From contig NZ_BAGA01000034.1 in NCBI RefSeq assembly GCF_000308595.1, forward strand, positions 1 through 57,152: a DNA stretch of 57,152 nucleotides, given 5' to 3'. Positions within the stretch are counted from its first letter, which is position 1. Every line of letters begins with the position of its first letter. This DNA is from Nocardia higoensis NBRC 100133 (GTDB taxonomy: Bacteria > Actinomycetota > Actinomycetes > Mycobacteriales > Mycobacteriaceae). A program made the position numbers and the translations under genes. Below the pieces are notes generated by a model. It did not search any database and was not told where the DNA came from. It saw nothing but the letters and a program-made list of their open reading frames with translations. Shown here piece after piece: positions 1-8,460 of this stretch.

Positions 1-151
1 AGGCGGCGCGTATCGCGAGCAGTTCGTCGACGCGGCGGGCGGTGGTCTCGTCGAGCGCGGGTTCCGGTGCGGCGAGCGCGGCCGGCGCGAGCGGCGCGAA
101 CCCGCAGAGCGCGACGATCACGACGGCCAGTACGCGAACGACGAACCGCAA
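1..151 (-). CDS. secreted protein, N-terminal part only (cut by window edge)
   Basis: The first 50 codons of a gene that runs out of the window at position 1. It opens with a TTG codon at 151-149 preceded by a strong GGGAGG ribosome-binding site about 6 nt upstream, which decides the start. The peptide begins LRFVVRVLAVVIVALCGF and continues with a small-residue stretch ending AALA-AP, a textbook Sec signal peptide with predicted cleavage near residue 28. After the signal come about 20 mature residues (LDETTARRVDELLAIR) that look helical but are too few to assign a family. It lies 63 nt downstream of the SDR gene on the same strand and could be co-transcribed with it. A secreted enzyme or cell-wall protein is likely; function unknown. 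Confidence 0.7.
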   Translation of the reverse strand, partial: MRFVVRVLAVVIVALCGFAPLAPAALAAPEPALDETTARRVDELLAIRAA

Positions 152-214
152 GACGCCTCCCGGACAACGATGCACTCGGACACCCCACCGTAGCGGTGCG
201 GGCCGGGCGCCGGT

Positions 215-1159
215 CTACCAGTAGACGCCGGGCACCAGATTGACCGCCCGGCGCAGCGCGGTGCCGGTGACCCAGCGGGCGCCGGAACGGCGGGTGAGCC
301 GGGCGGGGCGGGCGGCGGGGATCTCGGTCTGCGGCTCGGCGTCGGCGGCGCCCTTGGCGGCCGGGGAATCGGGGATCGCGCGGTAGTACTGGTGCAGCAC
401 GAAGTCGCGCACCCTGGGGGCGAGCAGCGCCCCGAACTCGGCGACGGTGCCGAGCGGCACGTCGATGCGGCGCGGCCGTTCCACCAGGGCGCGCACGATG
501 AGCGCGGCCGCCCATTCCGGCGACCGGGAGGGGCCCTGCCTGCCGGTGGGGGCGATCATCGGCGTGCGGACCAGCGGCATGTGGATGGTGGTGAAGGTGA
601 CCCCGTCGGCCATCGTCTCCACCGCCGCCACCTCGGTGAACTTGTCCAGCGCGGCCTTGCTGGCCAGGTAAGCGGAGAACCGGGGCGTGGTGGCCTGCAC
701 GCCCGCGCTGCTGATCTGCACGATGTGGCCGAACCCGCGCTCGCGCATGCCCGGCAGCACCGCGAAGGTGACCCGCAGCGCGCCGAAGTAGTTGACCGCC
801 ATGGTGCGCTCGTAGTCGTGCAGGCGGTCGGTGGAGCGGTGGATGGCGCGACGGATGCTGCGACCGGCGTTGTTGACCAGCATGTCCACGCGCTCGTGCT
901 CGTCGAGGATCGTCTTCATGGTGTGTTCGACGGATTCGGCGTCGGTGACATCGCACTGGTAGCCGTACGCGGCGCCGCCCGCAGCGCGGATCTCCTCCAC
1001 GGCGGTGACGAGCTCCTCGCCGCGGCGGGCCAGCAGGAACACGGTGGCACCGTGCTCGGCGATCAGCACGGCGGCGGCCCGGCCGATGCCGGAGGAGGCG
1101 CCGGTGACGAGCACGTGCCTACCCGCGAGGTCTCGCCGGTGCTGCGCAGCTGGGGCCAT
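215..1159 (-). CDS. short-chain dehydrogenase/reductase (SDR), fatty acyl-CoA reductase-like
   Basis: A 314-residue classical SDR. Residues 19-26 are the nucleotide-binding TGASSGIG, 96-99 are NNAG, and the catalytic set is S150/S151, Y164 and K168 (YLASK). The C-terminal 60 residues are a basic, proline- and alanine-rich extension beyond the usual 250-residue core. The overall pattern (NNAGRSIRR, QISSAGVQATTPRFSAYLASKAALD) resembles the reductase domain of mycobacterial fatty acyl-CoA reductases such as Rv1543 and Rv3391; the exact substrate is inference. The ATG at 1159 has GAGGAG about 7 nt upstream. A perfect inverted repeat at 1211-1236 lies just upstream, suggesting repression by a TetR-type regulator that is not encoded nearby. 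Confidence 0.85.
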   Translation of the reverse strand: MAPAAQHRRDLAGRHVLVTGASSGIGRAAAVLIAEHGATVFLLARRGEELVTAVEEIRAAGGAAYGYQCDVTDAESVEHTMKTILDEHERVDMLVNNAGRSIRRAIHRSTDRLHDYERTMAVNYFGALRVTFAVLPGMRERGFGHIVQISSAGVQATTPRFSAYLASKAALDKFTEVAAVETMADGVTFTTIHMPLVRTPMIAPTGRQGPSRSPEWAAALIVRALVERPRRIDVPLGTVAEFGALLAPRVRDFVLHQYYRAIPDSPAAKGAADAEPQTEIPAARPARLTRRSGARWVTGTALRRAVNLVPGVYW

Positions 1160-1210
1160 GATCGCTCCTCGTCGAACGGATGAGACGGCCGGAACGGCTG
1201 CCTGCCGGGC

Positions 1211-1236
1211 TCGAACTTACTCCAAAGTAAGTTCGA
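1211..1236. promoter_or_regulatory. perfect inverted repeat, candidate operator
   Basis: TCGAACTTACT and its exact reverse complement AGTAAGTTCGA flank a 4-nt spacer. The repeat sits 52 nt upstream of the SDR start at 1159 and about 180 nt before the gene at 1418. Arm length, spacing and position fit a dimeric TetR-family operator. It is too long between its GAAC and GTTC ends to be a LexA box. Confidence 0.6.
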
Positions 1237-1390
1237 CGCCAAGGGGTCCGCCTCTCCATTCTGCCCATGCGCACCCCCGGCCGGGCGGGGTTCCGGGGTG
1301 GCCGGGAGGCCTGTCCACCGGGCTTGCTGTTTCGTTGCCGGCGTCATCGGAAACCGAGGTGAGAATGCCCTCGAATGCGGCTCGAAACCT

Positions 1391-1406
1391 TCGAACATAT
1401 GTGCGA
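1391..1406 (+). promoter_or_regulatory. LexA (SOS) box at the promoter of the dnaE2 operon
   Basis: TCGAACATATGTGCGA matches the actinobacterial LexA consensus TCGAAC-RNNY-GTTCGA at every fixed position except one (GTGCGA for GTTCGA). It overlaps a probable -10 element, GATACT at 1405-1410, which is 7 nt before the ATG at 1418. A LexA dimer here would block RNA polymerase directly, and transcription would begin at or next to the start codon (leaderless). Confidence 0.75.
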
Positions 1407-1417
1407 TACTCGTGCGC

Positions 1418-1873
1418 ATGGCGGACGATCGGATGGCGGACATCTTTGCCGCGGTGCGGCTCGGCAGCGATAACCCGGAGGCGGCGCGCAAGTCGCTCGG
1501 GGCGCTGTGGGACGAGCTCGATCCCGTCGCGGCGCCGCTACAGCGCTGCGTGGTCGCCCATCACCTGGCCGTCCTCCAGGACGACGACTTCGAGGCGCTG
1601 GCCTGGGACCAGCGCGCGCTGGCGGCCATCTTCAGCCCCGGCGTCGCCCTGGACGAGGGGATGCGCTGCTTCCTGCCCTCGCTGTATCTGAACCTGGCCG
1701 ACAGTCATCGCCGCGTCGGCGATTTCGACGCCGCGCGCATGCAGCTGGCCATCGCTCGCGGGCATCTGCGCATCCTCTCCGAAGACGCCTACGGCGAGCT
1801 GATCCGCACCGGTCTGGACCGGGTCGAGGAAGCCGTGCACGCGGGCGCGACCCAGCGCCTGCGCAGCGCGTAG
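1418..1873 (+). CDS. small helical-repeat (TPR-like) protein, first gene of the SOS-type dnaE2 operon
   Basis: A 151-residue protein beginning MADDRMADIFAAV. It is predicted to be all-helical, with a tetratricopeptide-like segment (LYLNLADSHRRVGDFDAARMQLAIARGHL) in which alternating small and aromatic residues recall TPR helix pairs. It has no signal peptide or membrane segment, so it should be cytoplasmic. The ATG at 1418 was chosen because a LexA box and -10 element end 7 nt before it; an upstream in-frame ATG at 1298 would lie inside the promoter. Its TAG stop is shared with the ribosome-binding site (AGGAG) of dnaE2, so the two are translated from one message. Function unknown; the context suggests a role in DNA-damage tolerance. 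Confidence 0.75.
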   Translation: MADDRMADIFAAVRLGSDNPEAARKSLGALWDELDPVAAPLQRCVVAHHLAVLQDDDFEALAWDQRALAAIFSPGVALDEGMRCFLPSLYLNLADSHRRVGDFDAARMQLAIARGHLRILSEDAYGELIRTGLDRVEEAVHAGATQRLRSA

Positions 1874-1883
1874 GAGCGCGGCC

Positions 1884-4800
1884 GTGGCCTGGGACTCCGG
1901 CCCGCCCTCGTGGTCGGAACTGGAACGGGTGCTCTCCGGGCGCCCGGGCAGGCATGCCGCCGCCCAGGGCGACGGCGGTGACAGCCCGGCCTGGTCGCCG
2001 CGCCGCGAGCCCTATCGGCCCGCGCCGATCGCCGCCGCCGAGAGTCCCACGGTCGCCTACGCCGAGTTGCACGCGCACTCGGCCTACAGCTTCCTCGACG
2101 GCGCGAGCACGCCGGAGGAACTGGTCGAGGAGGCCGTGCGGCTCGGCCTGGAAGCCATCGCCCTCACCGATCACGACGGTTTCTACGGCACCGTGCGCTT
2201 CGCCGAAGCGGCCCAGGAATGGGGCATCGCCACGGTCTTCGGCGCCGAACTGTCCCTGGGGGCGAGCACCCCCGCCGAGCCGGCACCGCCCCGCGGCGGG
2301 CGGACTCTGTCCGGTTCGGCGCTGTTCTCCGGTGCGGCATCGTCTCCCGGTGCCGAGCCGCGCTCCGGTCCCGCGACGTCGGCCGTGGCACCCGACTCCG
2401 CGCCGCGCACCGGCGACCCCGATCCGCCCGGCCCGCATCTGCTGGTGCTGGCCCGAGGGCAGGAGGGCTACCGCAGGCTCTCCCGCGAGATCGCCGCCGC
2501 GCACCTGGCGGCGGGGGAGAAGGGCATCCTCCGCTACGACTACGACCGGCTGACCGCCGCCGCGGGCGGGCACTGGCACATTCTCACCGGCTGCCGCAAG
2601 GGCCACCTGCGCTCCGCACTCGCCGCGGACCTGGCCGGCGGCGACACCGGCCTGCCCCGTGCCGAGGCGGCGTTGCGCGATCTCGTCGACCGGTTCGGCG
2701 CGGACCGGGTGAGCGTGGAACTCACCCACCACGGCATCCCCGAGGACGACGAACGCAACGCCCTGCTCGTCGCGCTCGCCGACCGTGTCGGCCTGCCGGT
2801 CCTGGCCACCACCGGCGCGCATTTCGCCGGCCCCGGCCAACGGCACCGGGCGATGGCGCTGGCCGCGGTCCGGGCGCGGCGCAGCCTGGACGAGGCGGCG
2901 GGCTGGCTGGCCCCGACCGGCGGCGCGCACCTTCGGTCCGGCGCGGAGATGGCCCGGCTTTTCGCGCAGTGCCCCGGCGCGGTCGCCCGAGCCGCCGAAC
3001 TCGCCCGCGAATGCGCCTTCGACCTGCGGTTGATCGCCCCGCAACTGCCGCCGTTCGAGGTGCCGGACGGCCACGACGAGAACTCCTGGCTGCGGGAGCT
3101 GACCCTGCGCGGGGCGGCCCGCCGATACGGGCCCCCGCACGCCGCCCCGCCCGCCTACCGCCAGATCGAGCACGAACTCGACGTCATCACCAGGCTCGGC
3201 TTCCCGGGCTACTTCCTCGTGGTGCACGACATCGTCGGCTTCTGTGAGCGCAACACCATCCTGTGCCAGGGCCGAGGGTCGGCCGCCAACTCCGCGGTCT
3301 GCTTCGCACTCGGCATCACCAACGTCGATCCGGTCGCCAACGAGTTGCTGTTCGAGCGATTCCTCTCCCCGGAGCGTGACGGCCCGCCCGATATCGACGT
3401 CGACATCGAATCCGATCGCCGGGAGGAGGTGATCCAGCACGTCTACGCCCGCTACGGGCGCGAATACGCCGCGCAGGTGGCGAACGTGATCACCTACCGG
3501 GGCAAGTCGGCGGTGCGCGATGCGGCCAAGGCGCTCGGTTTCCCGCCCGGCCTGCAGGACGCCTGGAGCAAGCAGGTCAGCCGCTGGACCGGGGTGGGCG
3601 CCGAGACCGGCACCGACATCCCCGAGCCGGTGCTGCGCCTGGCCGCCGATATCGAGGGACTGCCCCGGCATCTGGGCATCCACTCCGGCGGCATGGTGAT
3701 CTGCGACCGGCCCATCGCCGATGTCTGCCCGGTGGAATGGGCGCGCATGCCCGGGCGCAGCGTCCTGCAATGGGACAAGGACGACTGTGCTGCCGTGGGC
3801 TTGGTGAAGTTCGACCTGCTCGGCCTCGGCATGCTCTCGGCGCTGCACTACATGATCGATCTGGTGCGTGAGCACAAGGGCATCGAGGTGCGGCTGCACG
3901 AACTCGACCTGCAGGAGCCCGCCGTCTACGAGATGCTCTCGCGGGCGGATTCGGTCGGGGTGTTCCAGGTGGAGTCGCGGGCGCAGATGGCGACCCTGCC
4001 CCGGTTGAAGCCGCGCGAGTTCTACGACCTGGTGGTCGAGGTCGCGCTGATCCGGCCCGGGCCCATCCAGGGCGGCTCGGTGCACCCCTACATCCGCCGC
4101 CGCAACGGCACCGAGGAGGTCACCTACGACCATCCGGCGCTGGCGAATTCGCTCGGTCGCACCCTCGGCGTGCCGCTGTTCCAGGAACAGCTCATGCAGA
4201 TGGCCGTCGACATCGCCGGATTCAGCGCCGCCGAGGCCGACCAGCTGCGCCGCGCGATGGGGTCCAAACGCTCGCCGGAACGGATGGAGCGGCTGAAGGG
4301 CCGTCTCTATCAGGGGATGGCCGAGCTGCACGGAATCACCGGCGAGGTCGCCGACCGCATCTACGACAAGCTCTACGCCTTCGCCGATTTCGGCTTCCCG
4401 GAAAGCCATTCGCAGAGCTTCGCGGCGCTGGTGTTCTATTCGGCCTGGTTCAAGCTGCACCATCCCGCCGCGTTCTGCGCCGGGCTGCTGCGCGCCCAGC
4501 CGATGGGCTTCTACTCGCCGCAATCGCTGGTGGCCGACGCGCGCAGGCACGGGGTGCGGGTGCACGGTCCCGATATCAACGCCGGTCTCGCCGAAGCCAC
4601 CCTGGAGGCCGAGGGCACCGAGATCAGGCTGGGGCTGGCCGCGGTCCGTCATCTCGGCGAGGACCTGGCCGAACGCATCGTCGCGGCCCGCGCGGGCGGC
4701 CCCTACACCTCCTTCCTCGACCTCACCGGTCGCGTGGAACTCACCGTCGCGCAAGCGGAATCGCTGGCCACCGCGGGCGCGCTCGACAGCCTCGGCATCA

Positions 4801-5315
4801 GCAGGCGCGAGGCGCTGTGGGCGGCGGGCGCGGCGGCCGGGGAGCGGGCGAACCGCCTGCCCGGCACCGGCGCGGCCACCGTCGCGCCGGCACTGCCCGG
4901 CATGAGCGCGCTGGAACTGGCCGCCGCCGACGTGTGGGCCACGGGCGTCTCGCCCGGCAGCTATCCGACCGAGTTCCTGCGGGAACGGATGAACGCACTC
5001 GGGGTGATCCCAGCCGCCGGGCTGCTCGACGTCCCCGACGGTTCCCGTGTCCTGGTCGGCGGTGCGGTCACCCACCGGCAGCGCCCGGCGACGGCGGGCG
5101 GTGTCACCTTCCTCAATCTGGAGGACGAGACCGGGATGGTGAACGTCGCCTGCTCGCCCGGCCTGTGGAAGCGTTATCGGGCACTGGCACAAGGGGCTTC
5201 GGCGCTGCTGGTGCGCGGGCGGGTGCAGAACGCCGAGGGGGCGGTCAGCGTGACGGCCGAACATGTGGAGCAACTGCGGCTGAGCGTGGCCGCGACCTCC
5301 CGTGATTTCCGTTGA
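1884..5315 (+). CDS. dnaE2: error-prone DNA polymerase, DnaE2-type
   Basis: A 1143-residue C-family DNA polymerase alpha chain. The N-terminal PHP domain begins near residue 57 (YAELHAHSAYSFLDGAS, then LTDHDGFYG); the polymerase palm carries the catalytic aspartates in PDIDVDIE (D503, D505, D507); the C-terminus has an OB-fold segment (VLVGGAVTHRQRP). Length and motifs match DnaE2, the non-essential polymerase that works with ImuA'/ImuB in damage-induced mutagenesis, rather than replicative DnaE1. It starts with GTG at 1884, 7 nt after AGGAG. Residues about 125-183 form a Pro/Ala/Ser-rich insert in the PHP domain, probably disordered. The gene follows the SOS-boxed gene at 1418; no imuA'/imuB is present in this window. 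Confidence 0.93.
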   Translation: MAWDSGPPSWSELERVLSGRPGRHAAAQGDGGDSPAWSPRREPYRPAPIAAAESPTVAYAELHAHSAYSFLDGASTPEELVEEAVRLGLEAIALTDHDGFYGTVRFAEAAQEWGIATVFGAELSLGASTPAEPAPPRGGRTLSGSALFSGAASSPGAEPRSGPATSAVAPDSAPRTGDPDPPGPHLLVLARGQEGYRRLSREIAAAHLAAGEKGILRYDYDRLTAAAGGHWHILTGCRKGHLRSALAADLAGGDTGLPRAEAALRDLVDRFGADRVSVELTHHGIPEDDERNALLVALADRVGLPVLATTGAHFAGPGQRHRAMALAAVRARRSLDEAAGWLAPTGGAHLRSGAEMARLFAQCPGAVARAAELARECAFDLRLIAPQLPPFEVPDGHDENSWLRELTLRGAARRYGPPHAAPPAYRQIEHELDVITRLGFPGYFLVVHDIVGFCERNTILCQGRGSAANSAVCFALGITNVDPVANELLFERFLSPERDGPPDIDVDIESDRREEVIQHVYARYGREYAAQVANVITYRGKSAVRDAAKALGFPPGLQDAWSKQVSRWTGVGAETGTDIPEPVLRLAADIEGLPRHLGIHSGGMVICDRPIADVCPVEWARMPGRSVLQWDKDDCAAVGLVKFDLLGLGMLSALHYMIDLVREHKGIEVRLHELDLQEPAVYEMLSRADSVGVFQVESRAQMATLPRLKPREFYDLVVEVALIRPGPIQGGSVHPYIRRRNGTEEVTYDHPALANSLGRTLGVPLFQEQLMQMAVDIAGFSAAEADQLRRAMGSKRSPERMERLKGRLYQGMAELHGITGEVADRIYDKLYAFADFGFPESHSQSFAALVFYSAWFKLHHPAAFCAGLLRAQPMGFYSPQSLVADARRHGVRVHGPDINAGLAEATLEAEGTEIRLGLAAVRHLGEDLAERIVAARAGGPYTSFLDLTGRVELTVAQAESLATAGALDSLGISRREALWAAGAAAGERANRLPGTGAATVAPALPGMSALELAAADVWATGVSPGSYPTEFLRERMNALGVIPAAGLLDVPDGSRVLVGGAVTHRQRPATAGGVTFLNLEDETGMVNVACSPGLWKRYRALAQGASALLVRGRVQNAEGAVSVTAEHVEQLRLSVAATSRDFR

Positions 5316-5369
5316 CGCGGCCGCGAACTCGGTGCTCACCCGGTTCGGCGATCCGTACGATAATCCTTC

Positions 5370-6233
5370 GTGTCTGTGATCGTCGCGTCGGTGCTGACGC
5401 TGCCGACCGTCCTGCTCAGCTTGCTGATCGCGGGCACGGCGGGTGCCCTGTGGGGCTCCTGGGCCGTGCTGGCGGTGGGTGGCGCGTGGCTGCTGTACGG
5501 GGTGGCGCTGGTCTGGGTCGCCTGGTACGCCCCGGAACGGGAGAAGGCCGGCACGATCCTGCACGACTACCGCCGTCCCGACACCGCCGAAGCACTGCGC
5601 CTGAACCGCGAATGGCGCACCGTCGCCGAGGATTCCGGCGTGCCGGGCGAGCACTATCCGCTCTGGGTGCAGGACACCGACCGGGTCAGCGCGCACGCCG
5701 CTCCCGCCCGCGCCCTCGCCGTCACCACCTGGGCGCTCGAGCATCTGCCCGCCCCGCAGATCCGGGCGCTGCTCGCCCAGTCGCTCGGCCACCACGCGGG
5801 CGCCGACCCCCGGCTTCGGCTGTGCCGGGACTGGTGCGCCTGGCCGGGCACGGTGCTGTGGCGGTTGCTCGCCCTGCTCGGCAAACCGCTCGACGCGCTC
5901 GGCTCCTACGCCCTGCCGGTGCGCGCCGCGCTCGTCTCGCTGTTGTTGCCGGCGCTGCTGTTCGCCTCCGGGCACCGGCTCGGCCTGCCGGGCGTCGTCG
6001 TGTTCGCCGTGCTGCTGGCCGTCGAACCCCTGGCGCGCGCGGCGTATTCGCGCGGCGCCGAGTCCGCGGCCGATCGCTATGCCGTCACCATCGGCTACGG
6101 CCCCGCGCTGGCCGAGGCGCTGCGCACCTGGTCCGCCCGCCACGAACCACCCGCTCCGTCGCTGATGCGCCGGTTGCTGAGTCATCGGGCATCCGCGCGA
6201 GTCCGGTTGCGGGCGATCGAACGCGCCGCGTAA
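5370..6233 (+). CDS. membrane M48-like protein lacking the HExxH zinc motif (pseudo-peptidase)
   Basis: 287 residues: two N-terminal transmembrane helices (about 5-27 and 30-53), a soluble part, further hydrophobic helices (about 183-220) and a C-terminal motif E231-SAAD235. The arrangement SAHAAPARALAVTT, ALEHLPAPQIRALLAQSLGHH, ESAAD is that of M48/HtpX peptidases, but where the family has AHELGHH this protein has AQSLGHH (residues 136-142): the first zinc histidine and the catalytic glutamate are Q137 and S138. H141 and the third-ligand region are retained. It is therefore probably not a working protease. Start GTG at 5370; TACGAT at 5356-5361 gives a leaderless promoter. It lies 54 nt after dnaE2. 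Confidence 0.75.
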   Translation: MSVIVASVLTLPTVLLSLLIAGTAGALWGSWAVLAVGGAWLLYGVALVWVAWYAPEREKAGTILHDYRRPDTAEALRLNREWRTVAEDSGVPGEHYPLWVQDTDRVSAHAAPARALAVTTWALEHLPAPQIRALLAQSLGHHAGADPRLRLCRDWCAWPGTVLWRLLALLGKPLDALGSYALPVRAALVSLLLPALLFASGHRLGLPGVVVFAVLLAVEPLARAAYSRGAESAADRYAVTIGYGPALAEALRTWSARHEPPAPSLMRRLLSHRASARVRLRAIERAA

Positions 6234-6423
6234 CGGCCGTCATCGGCGCTGTGGCGTGCTTCGGCCTCGCTGGATGCCCAGCGCCCGCAAGACATCGGGG
6301 GACGAGGATCGGTGTCGGCGCAGCGAGCGTTCACGCCGTCCGGGGCGGCGTGCCCGGCCGGTCGCGACGGCGGGATGTACTCGAGTGGTTCGGCTTTCCC
6401 GATCCGGCCGCTACGCTGCGTTC

Positions 6424-7587
6424 ATGCGCAAGCTCGCGGTCATGTCTGTGGCCCTGCTCGGGTCGGTACTGCTCGTCTCCTGTGGCAGCGACGACGGCAG
6501 CAGCGGTGGCGCGCCCGCCCGAACGGACATGGGCACCGCCGCGCCCGCGATTTCCCCCGGACTGCGGGAGCAGGCGCCGTCGCCGTCCGACAGCGCCCCG
6601 GCCGCGGGCGTGGAACGCAAGGAAGTGATCACCGGCAGCGTCGACATCACCTCCGCCGACCCGGTCGCCGCCGCGGGCCGGGTCGCCGAGCAGGTCCGTG
6701 CTCTGGACGGCCGGATCGACAGTCGCACCGAACAACCCGGCACCGACGACACCGACCCATCGGCCACGCTCACCGTGCGGGTCCCCGCCGACCGCAGCGA
6801 CGCCTTCGTCGACGGACTCGGCGGCGTCGGCGAGATCACCCGGGTGAGCACCAACCGCGACGACGTGACCATGCAGTGGGAGGATCTCGACGCCCGCATC
6901 AACGCGCTCCAAGCCTCCGTCGACCGCCTGCGGGCGCTGATCGCGACCGCGAGCAGCACCGCGGACCTGATCGACGCCGAAGAGGCGCTCAGCAGCCGCC
7001 AGGGCGAACTCGACAGCCTCACCGCCCAGCAGCGCCGCCTCGACGACCAGGTCGCGCTGTCCACCCTCACCATCTCGATCACCGCCCCCGGCAACGGCTC
7101 CGGCGCCGGGCCCGACAACTTCCTCGACGGCCTGGTGGCGGGCTGGAACTCCCTGATCGACTGGTTGCAGGACGCGATCGTGTTCGCGGGCAGGGCGATT
7201 CCGTGGCTCGGCTTCCTCCTCGTGCTCGGCGCGCTCGGCTGGTTCGGGCGCCGGCTGCTCCGCCGTCCCCGACCGGCCGCACACCGGCACGCGGCGCGGA
7301 CCGAGAGCCCGGCTGCGCCCGGCAGTTCCGCGCGCACGGCGTCCGTGCCCGCCGGAGCCGAGCAGCCCGTGCCCGCGGAGAACGGACCGCCGAAAACCGA
7401 GTCGGCGAGAACCGGGTCCGCGGAGACCGCGTCCTCGAGAAACGCGCCTGAACGGACAGCGGCCGACGCCGGCGATGACTCCGGTGCGGGGGTCGCCGCC
7501 GAGCCCGCCGACGAGAAGCCCGAGACGACAGGAGGTTCCGGTGCCGCCGACCGTGGTGCGGGCGACGATCAAACCGAACAGTCGTAA
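6424..7587 (+). CDS. DUF4349 lipoprotein with C-terminal membrane segment
   Basis: A 387-residue exported protein. MRKLAVMSVALLGSVLLVSC is a lipoprotein signal with the lipobox cysteine at residue 20. Residues about 62-225 form a DUF4349 domain: a beta segment (VITGSVDITSADP), then a long coiled coil (about 155-205, DLDARINALQASVDRLRALI) followed by LSTLTISI. A transmembrane helix lies near 258-280, followed by RRLLRRPR and a low-complexity tail rich in Ala, Glu and Thr. The ATG at 6424 is preceded by TACGCT at 6412-6417, again a leaderless arrangement. DUF4349 proteins have no established biochemical function; an envelope scaffold or sensor is plausible. The 3' end overlaps the next gene by 47 nt. 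Confidence 0.8.
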   Translation: MRKLAVMSVALLGSVLLVSCGSDDGSSGGAPARTDMGTAAPAISPGLREQAPSPSDSAPAAGVERKEVITGSVDITSADPVAAAGRVAEQVRALDGRIDSRTEQPGTDDTDPSATLTVRVPADRSDAFVDGLGGVGEITRVSTNRDDVTMQWEDLDARINALQASVDRLRALIATASSTADLIDAEEALSSRQGELDSLTAQQRRLDDQVALSTLTISITAPGNGSGAGPDNFLDGLVAGWNSLIDWLQDAIVFAGRAIPWLGFLLVLGALGWFGRRLLRRPRPAAHRHAARTESPAAPGSSARTASVPAGAEQPVPAENGPPKTESARTGSAETASSRNAPERTAADAGDDSGAGVAAEPADEKPETTGGSGAADRGAGDDQTEQS

Positions 7588-7774
7588 GGGCCCGCTCGTC
7601 GAAACCGCCGAGGACGGCACGCTCACCCTCTACGTCCGCGCGCCCGCCGTCGAAGGCAAGGCCAACAAGGCCGCCGTCGAACTCCTCGCGGCCCACTTCG
7701 GCGTCCCCCGCTCGGCGGTACGCCTCACCGCGGGCGCGACCTCGCGCCACAAGCGCTTCGAGATCGACGCGTAG
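7541..7774 (+). CDS. DUF167 (YggU-family) small protein
   Basis: 77 residues covering the complete DUF167 fold: VRATIKPNSRKGPLV, LTLYVRAPAVEGKANKAAVELLAAHF and the C-terminal SRHKRFEID. The family is widespread and small; its function is unknown, though structures suggest nucleic-acid or protein binding. The start is GTG at 7541, set by AGGAGG at 7530-7535 with 5-nt spacing; the open frame upstream lacks the family pattern. The start lies inside the 3' end of the lipoprotein gene, so the two are probably translationally coupled. Confidence 0.82.
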   Translation: MPPTVVRATIKPNSRKGPLVETAEDGTLTLYVRAPAVEGKANKAAVELLAAHFGVPRSAVRLTAGATSRHKRFEIDA

Positions 7775-7783
7775 CCGAACGGC

Positions 7784-8248
7784 TCAGATCGCGCCGGGGA
7801 ACCCGTGCTGGCGCCACGCCTCGTAGACCGTGACCGCGGCCGCGTTGGACAGATTCATCGACCGCCGCCCCGGCAGCATCGGGATCCGCACCTGCTCGGT
7901 GATGTGCGGATCGGCCAGCACCTCCGCGGGCAGGCCGGTCGGCTCGGTCCCGAACAGCAGCACGTCACCGGCTTCGTAGGCGATGTCGGTGTATCGGGAG
8001 GCGCCCGAGGTGGTGAACGCGAACACCCGCCGCGGCGTCAGCGCCTCCCACGCCGCCGCGAGACTCGCGTGCACGGTCACACTCGCCAGATCGTGGTAGT
8101 CCAGCCCGGCCCGCCGCAGCTTCGCCTCCGACAGGTCGAAGCCCAGCGGCTCGATCAGGTGCAGTTCGCATCCGGTCCCGGCCACCATCCGGATCGCGTT
8201 GCCGGTGTTCGGGGGAATGCACGGCTCGTGGAACATCAGATGGAACAC
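7784..8248 (-). CDS. trmL: tRNA (cytidine/uridine-34 2'-O)-methyltransferase, TrmL/SpoU family
   Basis: A 154-residue SPOUT-class methyltransferase. The three family motifs are visible: PNTGNAIRMVA near the N-terminus, LLFGTEPTGLP in the middle, and RIPMLPGRRSMNLSNAAAVTVYEAW forming the C-terminal knot that binds S-adenosylmethionine. TrmL methylates the 2'-hydroxyl of the wobble nucleotide of tRNA-Leu isoacceptors in E. coli. The length is typical and the sequence is close to M. tuberculosis Rv3366 (SpoU). Start GTG at 8248 gives MFHLMFHEP, which aligns with the Rv3366 N-terminus; an internal ATG at 8236 is a weaker alternative. It converges on the DUF167 gene with a gap of only 9 nt. Confidence 0.9.
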   Translation of the reverse strand: MFHLMFHEPCIPPNTGNAIRMVAGTGCELHLIEPLGFDLSEAKLRRAGLDYHDLASVTVHASLAAAWEALTPRRVFAFTTSGASRYTDIAYEAGDVLLFGTEPTGLPAEVLADPHITEQVRIPMLPGRRSMNLSNAAAVTVYEAWRQHGFPGAI

Positions 8249-8460
8249 ACATGCCAGTCAATCAGGCGCCACCGTCGCCGGGCCGCCGGGATCGCTCGGC
8301 GCAGGATCGGCCGAACCCGTCGAGGGCGGGGCCTGCGGAATCCGTCGGCGGCGGGGCCTGCCGATCACCTCGCCGGTGCGGAAGTGTGCGCCACCGTGGC
8401 GCGGCCGGCTGTTCCGCCGATGTGGGGGACATGGCGGCGTCTGGAAGAATCTCGGGGGTG

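Noticed and set aside
1632..6185. A very long open frame (over 1500 codons) on the minus strand opposite dnaE2
   Set aside because: It mirrors the third-position GC bias of dnaE2, has low-complexity Arg/Gly/Ala/Gln composition and no domain, while the plus strand encodes a complete polymerase.
7079..7750. A minus-strand 223-codon gene opposite the lipoprotein and DUF167 genes
   Set aside because: Arg-rich shadow of two well-supported plus-strand genes; no motif and no ribosome-binding site.
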